Notes under the pieces: model-generated
The model's database searches: none
Seen by the model: the letters and a program-made list of their open reading frames with translations, nothing else
Told to the model about the DNA's origin: nothing
Position numbers and translations under genes: made by a program
Shown here: positions 10,465-20,891 of the stretch, piece by piece
Position numbering within the stretch: the first letter of the stretch is position 1
Layout: each line of letters opens with the position of its first letter
Assembly: GCF_019578655.1 (NCBI RefSeq)
Contig: NC_063263.1
Coordinates: 19,715,001 to 19,779,000, forward strand
Source: Ricinus communis
Lineage: Eukaryota; Streptophyta; Magnoliopsida; Malpighiales; Euphorbiaceae
Length of the DNA: 64,000 bases
Reading direction: 5' to 3'

Positions 10465-12366
10465 CTATTGAATTTTTACTTTCCTCAACCTGTACATCAG
10501 TAACTCTATAGCTTTCTGTATTCTATCTGTTTGGCTCACTTTTTGAGATGCCTGATGCAAATTTTCAATCCCACGACCCAAACTAGCAATTGAAGGGGCT
10601 GCAGGAACACATTCTACAGCACATTCAATCCCATCTCCATACATAAGCAAACCTGAGCATGTTGCAATGCTGCACCCAAATGTTGCCCAAGGTAGGAAAC
10701 CAATGGGTTGTACACGCCGTTTTCTCATTATCTCAAAGAATGCAGTTCTCATTGCCGAAAAACTGGTCTTTTCAACAGAGGCTATCATGCTGTGGACCAC
10801 TGCCCTAATTTTCTCAGCTGAAGCAGCTGTTTTTAAGACAGATGTTGCATTGGCCCCGGAATTTGCCAATCCTGGGGCAACCACTTTTGATGAACCAAGA
10901 GTCTTGCCCAGAGCTACAGCCATTGACTTCTGGGTTTGGGTTAGCACAAAATTAAGAGGGGCAGGCAATTTAAATGTTAAAGCCTTCAATAATGTCGATG
11001 TGGGTACAACTTTGGATAGTGACGACGCTCCTAAAACTGCTGTTGCCCCAGCTCCAACTGCCATCACAGGTTTATTAGAAAATAGTGACTTCTTGTCTGT
11101 TTGATTTGTAAATTCTTCATCAGTATCACAATCACTGGCAAGCTGCCCAACCAACTCCTGTATCTCTGGAGGCACAGACGTGTTCCAGTGCTTCCTGAGA
11201 CCTGCTAAGCTACTAGAATCTACTAAAGCTACTATTTTCTTGAACTTCCTAGTCTGACTTTGAAGGGCCTGGGCAAGAAGTGCACAAGACTTATCTTCAA
11301 CTGGAAGCTCCAAAAACTCAACCTTGGTCTTGTTAGCCTTCCCTAAGCTTTTGATAGGTAATTGACCAGCATTAGTTAGTGCAATCCTCAGCCCCTCAAC
11401 TGCAATCCGGAAGGTGTAAACCTCAGATATAATTTCAATATCTACACATTCCCCTCTGCTTACGTCATAAAACATCTTTTGTGAAGAAGCCAGAGCCCTT
11501 GATATTGATGAAATATCAACAAATATATTATGTAGATCTAAAAGTAATGGGTAGATGGATTGAGCAAATGGAGGCACCTGATGAGCATTGCCTGCATGAA
11601 TTTCTTTAGAAGCCACCTCTGAAACAGGATTTGAAGGACCTAATTTCCTTAAAGATGCATCCATATAGGAAGACAATAACTTCACCATCTGTGATTGGAC
11701 ATCATCAGTAAGACGAAACCTCTTTGTACTTGATGAAACAAAGTAACCTGCATTATTTGGCACCAAACTACTAACTAAACCTTGAACCTTACTCCCAGCA
11801 TCAACTTCACTAGAAGAATTATTATCCATAGCAGATGATTGAACCACTGGAGTTTCAAGCAACATAAACGAAGAACCAATCTCTTTAGCCACTCTCTTAG
11901 CAGCCATAATATGACCATAAAAACCAACCCCAAATATTTCCTTCAAAACCAAGTTACAAGCCACAGTCTCATACTTATCCTTACTAGTTTTATCAATAAA
12001 ACATCTTTTAATCACTCCAAAAGACGAAGTGGGAACCAGGTTATCTACCAAATTGCTTCCGAATTCAATATAATCCGATTGAATCTCACTCATAGCAGAA
12101 TTAGACACCTGAGCCACAACGGCTTCAGGACGAATTGCCCTGATAAGACAGTCAGCATCTATAGCAGATCTTTGAGATAAATTCTGAACAGAGAGCATGT
12201 ATATAACAGATTGAGAATCTGGATCACGAACTGCATAAACAAATCTTTTCGTGTTCTCGGGTATTGATAGTTTACTAACCAATTCATTGGATGCTTTTAA
12301 ATCATCATACTTCAGAATTGATAAAGGCCATAAGTTTTTTAAACTATACATGAATGCTAATGCCAT
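10465..12366 (-). CDS. Conserved-looking plant protein of unknown function, faintly TraB-like, with C-terminal hydrophobic segments
   Basis: A single coding exon of 633 aa from ATG 12366. The open frame runs 47 codons further upstream but starts at TTG, and a splice acceptor (ggtttccag) lies inside that extension. A donor near 12553 (acagag|gtagac) fits a 5'UTR intron, so I exclude the extension. I do not firmly recognise the family. The N-terminal part has a pattern like TraB/PrgY proteins: SVIYMLSVQNLSQRSAIDAD, then IRAIRPEAVVAQVS, and later GHIMAAKRVAKEIGSSFMLL. The C-terminal third has two hydrophobic Ala/Gly-rich stretches (VMAVGAGATAVLGASSL; IGFLPWATFGCSIATCSGLL), which suggests membrane association. 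The long undisturbed frame argues for a real, expressed gene. It is convergent with the upstream kinase. Confidence 0.75.
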   Translation of the reverse strand: MALAFMYSLKNLWPLSILKYDDLKASNELVSKLSIPENTKRFVYAVRDPDSQSVIYMLSVQNLSQRSAIDADCLIRAIRPEAVVAQVSNSAMSEIQSDYIEFGSNLVDNLVPTSSFGVIKRCFIDKTSKDKYETVACNLVLKEIFGVGFYGHIMAAKRVAKEIGSSFMLLETPVVQSSAMDNNSSSEVDAGSKVQGLVSSLVPNNAGYFVSSSTKRFRLTDDVQSQMVKLLSSYMDASLRKLGPSNPVSEVASKEIHAGNAHQVPPFAQSIYPLLLDLHNIFVDISSISRALASSQKMFYDVSRGECVDIEIISEVYTFRIAVEGLRIALTNAGQLPIKSLGKANKTKVEFLELPVEDKSCALLAQALQSQTRKFKKIVALVDSSSLAGLRKHWNTSVPPEIQELVGQLASDCDTDEEFTNQTDKKSLFSNKPVMAVGAGATAVLGASSLSKVVPTSTLLKALTFKLPAPLNFVLTQTQKSMAVALGKTLGSSKVVAPGLANSGANATSVLKTAASAEKIRAVVHSMIASVEKTSFSAMRTAFFEIMRKRRVQPIGFLPWATFGCSIATCSGLLMYGDGIECAVECVPAAPSIASLGRGIENLHQASQKVSQTDRIQKAIELLMYRLRKVKIQ

Positions 12367-12780
12367 TTTTGCATTAGAATTTAACCACTCGTTTGGATTA
12401 CTGGAAACCAAAGAAACGAATGACCCGATTAAGTAAACTAACAAAACCCAGCTTAAAATCCTAAAAGATATATACCCACATAGCAAATGGAAAGAGAAAT
12501 CAATCAAACAAAGACCACATAAAGCTCTGATAAAAATTTAGTGGTCTACCTCTGTTTCACGACGAAATTAATCTGCGACTGAAATCCATATGTTAAAAGC
12601 AAAATCTGATTAGGGTTTTCTTTGAAGAATTTGGTGTGTATTGGGTGCGAAGCTCTTGAAGAGAAACAGAATACAGGATGATTTGGTCTAGAATCGATGA
12701 ACTGATGCTCTCTTTCCATGAACAATTCTTTTATATGAGCCTTCAAAAGTGCCACTTCTACAAATAATAATGGCATATTT
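12367..12780 (-). promoter_or_regulatory. 5'UTR, UTR intron and promoter-proximal region of the unknown gene
   Basis: On the minus strand, an acceptor near 12409 and a donor near 12552 bound a probable 5'UTR intron. The untranslated first exon would lie upstream of about 12553. This is inferred from splice signals only. Confidence 0.45.
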
Positions 12781-12864
12781 ATTTATATTGCAGAATTTAT
12801 CGAATTAATAATTAATGGTAAAAAAATTAATTAATCTTATTTTAATCCATTATTATTCAAAAAA

Positions 12865-12978
12865 ATTAGGTAAAAAAATATAATTAAATCCTGAATTTTA
12901 ACGTTTTTCTGTATTAAGTCTCGCATGTTTGAAACGGTAAAATTAAATTCTCTTATTTTATAATTTAATATTACTAAT
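12865..12978. repeat. Isolated copy of a MULE-like terminal repeat
   Basis: It starts like aggtaaaaaaatataatt and continues with blocks (ttttaacgttttt, aagtctcgcatgtttgaaac, ttctcttattttataattta) that align with the left arm of the inverted-repeat element at 13827-14963. It is in the same orientation as that arm. No mate was found nearby. Confidence 0.5.
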
Positions 12979-13826
12979 TATAAATTAATAGATATTTATG
13001 TGTAATTTATAAGTACTGATAAAATCGTTTGTAAAAATTATTTAATTATAAAAAAAATTACATTCTTAATATCTAAATTTATTAAAAATTATAATTGAGT
13101 ATTTAAATTTTTAAAATTAATAATTTAATGTGACATATAAAAGAATAATAGAGTGGCATTTTTAGTAAGTGACTTTTAAGCTTCTCTTAAATTCTTATAA
13201 AATTGGATGAGATAGCAAAATTTGTTGAACACATCAAATACTGAAGTAAATTTATTAGTGATATGGCATTAGAGTAAATTTTATCTCATATATGTTTTTA
13301 GAACTTTTTTCCCTCAACTTTTTTTCTCTAACCTTTATTTCCTTTATCTCTAATTTTGCTTTCTTTATTTCTATCGCAAGGAAAAGACTACGAGAGTTAT
13401 ATTGATCTTTACTTGTGTCAAACGCATTATGTCAAAAGCGTTATGGACTAATAGAAATCTATTTTAATCTCTAATTTAGTAATTCTAATTCTTAATTTTC
13501 AATTCATGAATCTTAATGTTTTATTGCACTATTGAACTCTAATGACTTATTAAAAATACATTAGTATATGATGGAAGAATTTTTCGTTTCATTATTTTAC
13601 AACATCTCATTGCCATATTACTCTTATTTTTCATCTCATTTAACATAAGAAATTTACATTAGTATTTTATAATGAGTTACCTGCTAAAAATACCATTTTG
13701 TTATTTTTTTTACAATTTGCCACACTTAATTGTTATTTTAAAAAATTTAACTATTCAATTGTTATTTTTTAATAAATTTAGACATCAAATATATAATTAT
13801 CCCATAATAAAATAATAAAAATAAGA
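12979..13826. other. AT-rich non-coding spacer
   Basis: No coding potential and no well-bounded element seen between the isolated terminal repeat and the nested inverted-repeat element. Confidence 0.4.
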
Positions 13827-14963
13827 TGGCAAAAAATATAATTGGGCCCCGAACTTTAACTTTTATTTTTATAATTAAGCCCTCATGTTTAAAATAGTAG
13901 AATCAAACTCTCTTATCTTACAATTTAGTGCCACAACACATTGCATTCTTTATTGGCAAAATGTGTTTTAAGCCCTTGAATTTTTAAATTTGATTTTATT
14001 GAGTCATTTAACTTTTATTTTATTTGTTGAGCTCTTATACTTTTATTTTTACTTTAATGAAGGATCAAAAACAAAAATAAAAGTATAAGAGCTCAATAAA
14101 ACAAACAAAAGTCTCATAAATATATATAGAAAGTTCCTAATAAAATCAAAAATAAAAATGTAAGGGCTCAAAAATAAAACAAAAAAAATTAAGGACTTAA
14201 TAATAGGTTTTGCCATCTTTATTCAACCTCAATACTTGATAAAAATATTTGCTTTTGCTTTCATCTTCGTCATAGCCATTCTTATCTTTCTTCTTCTTCT
14301 TCTTCTTCTCTCGTCGATCAAATAAACAAACAACAACAACAATACAAATCCACTAACAAAAATATTTTCAATTCTAATATCCACAAATTAGAACACCTAA
14401 AACTATAAGAAATATAAAAGAATATCTTTCTTATCGACAAATTAAACTAACCAACCTATGAACGCAAACCCATTTATATTAAAGGTCTATGTGTCAAATG
14501 TTTGTATGAAAGATTAGAATAGTTGGAGGTAAGACTACATCTTTCATCACAAAAGAAATCTATACAGTGGACCATGAATGTAAAAAAAAAAAAAAAAAAA
14601 GAGGGAAAGTTGAGAATGTTGAGAAGCCATAGAGAGATTGTGTGAGAATTAGAAAGAGAAATTTTCACTTTTAGTCTCACACCCTTTCTTCCCCAAATTT
14701 AGATATAACCCTAAATTTAATTTTAAATTTTTATTTAATAACCATTTTTATTTTTTTATTCTTATTATTTGTAAAATGACAACCATTTTTAAAATTATAT
14801 ACTTAACGCCGTCAATTTAAGACAATAATTATTTATTAGGTCATTTAGATAAGGAGCTTGTGACACCAAATTGTAAAATAAAAGGTTTAATCCATCGTTT
14901 CAAACATGAAGGGCTTAGTTATAGAAAATGCTAAAATTCAAAGGCCAATTATGCTTTTTACCA
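13827..14963. mobile_element. Non-autonomous inverted-repeat element with about 105-bp termini (Mutator-like)
   Basis: The left arm (13827 to about 13935, starting tggcaaaaaatataattggg) matches the reverse complement of the right arm (about 14860-14963, starting tggtaaaaagcataattggc) over about 105 bp. Shared blocks include aagccctcatgttt/aagcccttcatgttt and ttacaatttagtgccac/ttacaatttggtgtcac. The flanking 9-mers match at 6 of 9 positions, compatible with an old 9-bp target duplication. No transposase is present. It hosts the smaller foldback element at 13954-14215 and a short (CTT)n run near 14285-14308. Long termini suggest a MULE-derived MITE; the superfamily is inferred. Confidence 0.6.
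13954..14215. mobile_element. Foldback MITE with target-site duplication
   Basis: The ends are tggcaaaa and ttttgcca. The two halves are inverted copies, with a perfect 22-bp arm pair at 14029-14050 and 14073-14094 (beginning gagctcttatacttttattt). The sequence TCTTTAT(T) flanks both sides (13947-13953 and 14216-14222), a clear 7-8-bp target duplication. The transcript of either strand would form one long hairpin. It is nested inside the 13827-14963 element, so it is the younger of the two. Confidence 0.8.
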
Positions 14964-15229
14964 AAAATTTAAATTTAAAAAGAAAAAATCGATAGAGTAC
15001 ACTAGTTTATAGATTTTAGTATGTCTAACTACCAAAAATATTCCAAAACTTTGTAGATTTTAATGATTTTAATCAATTTAAAAGAAATAGTTCTATCAAC
15101 TCTTTCTTTATAAAAAGGCATAATATTTTAATTGTGATTCTAAAATACAATATAATTACCAATTTTTAATTACAATAATTTTTGTTGATTATGTAAATAT
15201 TTACAAAAAAAAAAGTGTTAAGCAAGACC
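14964..15229. other. AT-rich non-coding spacer
   Basis: Nothing recognisable lies between the two transposon clusters. Confidence 0.35.
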
Positions 15230-18200
15230 TTCTAATTTCAATCAGTTGCTTATTATATCTACTCTATGTTAGAGCTTTTTTTATCAGCTTATAGTTTATT
15301 TAATTTTTTATTTATTTGGACACTATAATTTTTATTAAAGCTTATTAATAATAATTTATTTTAAGTTGATTTCATATAATTAAATTTTTATATTTTATAA
15401 TAAATTATTATTATTTTGAAATTATTTTAAATAGTTAAATAATTACAATATTTATAATTATGGTATTTCAATTAGAAATTTTTATTAGTAGAAATTAAAA
15501 TTAAATTTCTATTTTTAAAATAATTTTTATAAATATTTTTAGTATTAAATACAATTGAGCTAAAGAAAATTAACTATAATATTTTTAATTATTATAAGTT
15601 ATTTTTATTAATTTGTATCATTGAATATAATATAATAAAATAAATTATATTTAACAATAAATTATATCCTCAATGGTTATTTAACATGCCAACAATAATG
15701 TAATACCCGGAAATTTTTCTTTTAATAATAATAATATTAGTAATAATTAATAATGAGTTTTATTTAAATTAATATTACTTTATTTTTAATTGATTTAATT
15801 CGGATGATTTAAAATAGAATTTCAATGCTAGATAAAAAATAAGAGAGTTATTTTTCTATATCTAATTAGTATGATTTTCAAGAAATTAATTAAGTAAATT
15901 TCTTGGGTAATAAATTATGTTTTGGTTACTTAATTTCTTCCCTATATGAATACATGAATTAAATTCTATATTTGAAAGTTATGAAAGAATTGGTAAATAA
16001 TATTTTTATAAAAGAATTTATTGGTGAATAGCAAATTTTAATTAGCTAATAGAGTTGGTTTTAATTGAAAAATAGTTAGTAAATTGATTAATTAAGTTAA
16101 TTAAGTGTTAGGATTAAATTGACAATTAATTATGAAATAAGGATTAAAAATATAATTGTTTTAATTTGGGGTTTTAAATGAAAATTTGTATGGTTGATAT
16201 TTTTATAACTAAATATGTCGGTAAGGGTATTTTGGTAATTTCACATTTAGAAGCAATGGTAAATGAGTAATTCTATATTTTTAATAATTGTAATTTGACC
16301 CAAAGTATACAGTTAGGGGCTTAATTGAAAAGCTAAATTAAAGTTGAAGGACTAAACAGAGATTTTGCAGGGCGAAATTATTAGAAATTAATAAAGTTGA
16401 GGGACTAAATAGTAAAAAAAAAAGTTCAGGGACCAAATATCAATATAGAGAGAAAGAAAAAGAAAGAAGAAGAGAATCGGGGGAGAAGGAAAAAGAAGCG
16501 GCTGCGTTGTCCAGACGGTGGTGGCGGCCAGAGGCATCATGGTCGGCCGAAGGTGTAGTGGGGCCGAAGCTTCCGGACGGGGAGAGCGCTAGAAGCGGCT
16601 TTCGCGCCATTTCGAGCATTTCCGACGTTCTTTGGCGGCGAGATTGGTCTGATTATGACCGGTGAGATGAGGGCTTCCTTTTGGGGTAGCAGCTTCGGCG
16701 TTGTGGCCGGAGGAAAGAGTTCCGGCGAAGTGAAGGCAGCCGAAATTTTGGGCTTTTTCGACGAGTTCCGGCGAGGGATGGTCGATCGGAGGGCATATAC
16801 GGACTCCCCTCAGCTCAAGCTTCTAACCGGTTTCGTGGCGATCAGACTCCGTTTGAAAATCGATGGCCGAGATCGTTTATAAAATTTTTCGGATGATTAG
16901 GGGTCGGATCGGAGGATCGGAAACTGGAATCATCATCAACGCGTTGTATTGAGTCTGTAGACGCGTTTGGATCGTCGATCGGATTCCAGCAGTTGGAGGC
17001 GAGTCGACTGAGTGATCAAGCGTCTCGGTAATTCTCTAGTCCATAGATTTTAGAGTTTGTTGAGAAAAATTATGTGATTAATTATTGTGTTGAGCATTAG
17101 AGAAATATTTTGAGGATTGTTAGTTAAAATAATAAATTGTCGGACCGTCTGCCAATAGTCGTGATTTATGATGTGTGGCAAAGTCAGAAAAAATAATGAA
17201 GTCTTGGTGACTCGACTCTCGTTAAATAAATTATTGAAATATTTGAAGTATTTTTTGGTAGGTCCTGGACCCGTCTTACGGGGAGTAAATGTCTGTGTTT
17301 AGGAGAGGTCCTGCCGAATTTTCGGGAGAACTTACCTGGGTCAAAATTCTTAGACAGTTAATTCTAGGAGTCTAGGCTTAGGGTTATTTATTAAATGTTT
17401 TATTTTTTCTGATTGAATTGTTCCTATGATGAGATAAATCCATCAGTTCGGTTTGTTCCACTTGAGGCATCGGAGCAGGGCTAGGAGGTCGTCAGAACTG
17501 TGAGTTAAAATCATATATCTACTATACTTGTGCATCATGCTAAGTTCTACATAAGATTTAAATTATTTATTTAATTACTATTTATATATGTTTCATTTTC
17601 TGCATTATGGCTATTGTGATTGCATGTTGATTCGGGATAAGACGACAGTAGAACATGCCACTTGATGGATTGCATCAGGACTGTATGTGCACCGGTATGA
17701 ATTTGAGTCAGGTAATAGAAGAATGGTTTAGGACTTGCCCTGGTCGAGTTTAACTCTCTGGACTGATTAGAGTGAGTTGCCAGAGTAAAGGTCCTTGGTC
17801 GAGCATTGCTCTTTAGGCGACGGCTTTGTTAGAAATTTAAATGATCATACTGAATTTAAGAACCTTGGTCGAGCTTCGCTCTTTGGGCGCCAGTTCTGTT
17901 GCAATGACAAAGCCGAAAGGCTAAAACTGTTTAGTAAAAGGGATTAGGATTCTACTGAGGTACTTCGTCCCGTAGTATGTAAAATTTATTTTATAGACGC
18001 ATGACATTATACTTATTTTTGTATGACTTAATATTTTATTTTAATTAAACAAATGTGTTTGAAGTGTTTGTGTTCATGTTTTAGATATATGATTTTAATT
18101 CAATCTCGAGACTTACAGTCTTAATTTTGCTGTTTTTTAGGTGTTGTTAGCTTTTCTGCAGTTCTTTTCTCTAGCAGCCCGAGTCCTTCATCTTCGGGTT

Positions 18201-18583
18201 AATGTAACTAATTTTTGGTATGTTTGACTTTTAAACTTCTAGAATCTCCGCAGTAGAAATTCCAAACTTTCATTTTGAAATTTTATGTAAATTCAGGTCT
18301 TACCTATTTATGCTAGCAGACAAAATTTTAAATTTAGTATCTAACGGTTAAAAGTTAATTGTAGAAATGTGTCAATTGTTAGAGCCCGAATTTGCATTTG
18401 GTTTGAGTTAGAGAATGGTCAGGCTTACTATGGGATTTGGTGGCCTTTCGTCTACCCATTCCCTAATGTCGGTCACGAGCCCACAGATCAGGTCGTGACA
18501 AACAACCGCTGATAAGATTTTATCAAACGGTTTAATTTATCAGCTATCAGCCACGAGTTTCATTGATCAACCAAACCAAGGGC
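15230..18583 (-). mobile_element. hAT-like MITE, copy 1, split by a 2.8-kb insertion
   Basis: The reverse complement of about 15230-15695 plus 18501-18583 aligns with copy 2 (18585 to about 19325). For example, ggttgtt-ggcatgttaaataaccattgag matches gttgttagtatattaaatgaccattgag, and both continue with attataattta and tttagctcaatt blocks. Copy 1 lies in inverted, head-to-head orientation to copy 2. Outer borders are approximate. The insertion interrupts it between 15695 and 18501. Confidence 0.65.
15696..18500. mobile_element. Probable solo LTR of a Ty3-type retrotransposon, flanked by AACAA target duplications
   Basis: AACAA lies at 15691-15695 and 18501-18505. The uninterrupted MITE copy next door shows one such site, so this is an insertion. 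It starts near TGTAATACCCGG (15699) and ends GGTCGTGACA (18500), like TG..CA LTR ends. GC content rises in the middle (16490-17030), unlike its surroundings. An internal motif close to ccttggtcgagc-ttgctctttgggcg occurs twice, near 17790 and 17860. No gag, protease, RT or integrase is present and no second LTR was found, so a solo LTR from recombination is the simplest reading. A non-coding LARD/TRIM-type element is the alternative. The 75-codon open frame at 16655 is not credible as a gene. Confidence 0.65.
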
Positions 18584-18584
18584 C

Positions 18585-19325
18585 TGTTTGGTAGCTGGTT
18601 GCTGATAGCTGATCGCTAATGGCTAATAACTCGTAGTCGGTAGCTGATGACTAATAAATTAAACCGTTTGATAAAAATTTATTAGCAGTTGTTGTTAGTA
18701 TATTAAATGACCATTGAGAGTATAATTTATCTTTAAATAAATTTTATTTTATTATATTATATTCAATTATACAAATAAATGAAAATAATTTATAATAATT
18801 AAAAATATTATAATTATTTTTAGCTCAATTTTATTTATTATTAAAAATATTTATAAAAATAATTTTAAAAGTAGAAATCTAAATTTAAATTCTATTAATA
18901 AAAATTTTAATTTTAAATACTATAATTATAAATATTATAATAAAATTTTTAATTTTAAATACCATAATTATAAATATTTTAATTATTTATTATAAAATAA
19001 AAAATTTAATTATATGATATAATTTAAAGTAAGTTATTTTTAATAAATTATTTAATTATATGAGATCAATTTAAAAATAATTATTTTTTAATAAGTTTTA
19101 TCAAGGATAATAATATCCAAACAAATGAAAAAATATCAAATCAGCTAAGAGTTGATAAGAAAAAAATATTAAAATAGAGCTAATACAATCAGTAGCTAAT
19201 TGAGAGAAAATTAGCTATCAACTGTTATTTCTTAAATTTTTACCAAACGCTTTAATATAGTTGTTTAATGAGAAACAACTATCAGCTGTATCAAATCTGT
19301 AAACCAAACATACTCTAAATCAACT
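18585..19325 (+). mobile_element. hAT-like MITE, copy 2
   Basis: Begins agggcctgtttggtagctgg and ends near gtaaaccaaacatactct, giving weak terminal inverted repeats around the shared tgtttggt/accaaaca core. The body aligns with the reverse complement of copy 1, so the pair makes a large palindrome interrupted only by the LTR in copy 1. The end segment (about 19225-19325) is repeated once more, degenerately, at 19330-19420. No transposase. Confidence 0.6.
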
Positions 19326-19329
19326 ATAA

Positions 19330-19504
19330 GTTGATTTTTTAAGTTTTCACCAGACGCTTTAGTATTGTTGTTAGTAAGAAACAATTATTAGTTACATCAA
19401 ACCTCTAAACTAAATATTTTCATAATATCACTGGAAAACAGAGTAAATCTAAGAATGGAACTCAAACAGTCCTTAAAGCAGAAATAATTGAAAGAGAAAA
19501 GGTA
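19330..19504. other. Repeat-end fragment and spacer
   Basis: Holds a second degenerate copy of the MITE end (ttttcaccagacgctttagta matches tttttaccaaacgctttaata). Nothing else was seen. Confidence 0.4.
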
Positions 19505-20891
19505 TAACAAAATCTACTTAAAATTTTAATATGTATTTTAAAATATTAATAATATAATATATATTTTTAAAATTTTATTTTCAACCTGTAAAATATATTT
19601 TAACCAGTCGTTTTTATAAAATAATTAAAATAGATGATTAAATTGTAAATATAAACTTTATGGTGAATGAAATAAACTAATTTAAAAATTGAAAATTGAA
19701 ATGTTATATAAGTTGAAATATATATTTATTCACAGTCTAACTCTTTGCGAGCCTTCTCTAGTGCAAAATGTATAATGAGAAAATATTATGGTAGTCTATA
19801 GATAAAATTAGGAACATCTTTTTTAGCTGTTAAAAGCAATTTTAAAATTTGTTTAATTGTTTTTAGATAGCTTGCACAGATTTTGTTTTGTTATTTTCAT
19901 TAGTGCTAAGAGTTCATCTTGTCACTCTTTTATAATTTATAAGTTTTGTTTGTTTTCCCATAGTAACATAGTCTCTTTGTTTGGTGCATTGACAAAAAAA
20001 ATACTATGTTTTGCTAAATATCAAATTTTATTACAATTTGACAAAAGAAAATAATTCTAGATGAGTCTAATATTTAACAATAAATTTAATAATTAAATCA
20101 AATTTTTTTAATTATTTTTTTTAATTATTTTAATTTTAGATATATAAATTTTTTAGTATAAAATTGAAAAGTAAAAAGGTATAAAATTATAATCTTTAGA
20201 TATTAAAAAACAATTAGTACAATATAGGAAAAGCCAAATAAAAAATAGTAATTACCTCTTTTATTAAAAAAAAAAATCAATTGTGTGGGAAGCCTTCTAT
20301 TTATTTTTAACTATTGTGAAACAAAGAATACATAGAAGTTAGCCGTTATTTCTTTATTGTAATTATTTATTCGAATTTTATTTTATTTAAATTTATTTTT
20401 GGTAAAATTTAAATAACTAACTATTTTAATTTTTACTGAATTATGTATTTTAATCAAATTCATTATTCCCTTCTTTCTATTGGATTATATATAACCAGAT
20501 TAATTTAATATCCAATTAGTGATAACTAACTATTTCCTTTTACTCTTTGCTTATTCTAATCGAAATCCTTCTTTCTTTCCTTGTCCAAATTGAATTATGT
20601 AAGAACTAATTAATTATTTTAATTTAAAAATTAATTACTAAATATTTATAATAACCTGATTTAAACATATAATTTATGGCCTATAAAAAGGCTGCCTGCT
20701 GCTTGCATTCACTAAAGACACTCCAATTACCATTTACCAAAAAATAAGAGACACTCCAATTACTCGACTCTTCAGTTTAACATAACATTCCCGCCCCTTT
20801 TTCCTTCTAGAGCCAAAATAAACCCTAAACTCACTTTCTCGCTTCTTTAATCCATATTCAAGAATACCCATTCACTGATTTCTTCATAATA
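19505..20891 (+). promoter_or_regulatory. Upstream region and 5'UTR of NAC copy 1
   Basis: About 1.4 kb of AT-rich DNA that aligns in blocks with the region upstream of NAC copy 2. The near-gene part (from about 20690) is less AT-rich and probably contains the 5'UTR. No intron signal was needed. Confidence 0.4.

Noticed and set aside
12367..12507. 47-codon N-terminal extension of the unknown 633-aa protein
   Set aside because: Begins at TTG, has no ATG, and contains a splice acceptor; better explained as UTR and intron.
16655..16882. 75-codon open frame in the GC-rich part of the solo LTR
   Set aside because: Composition-driven frame inside a non-coding LTR; no domain, no splice context.
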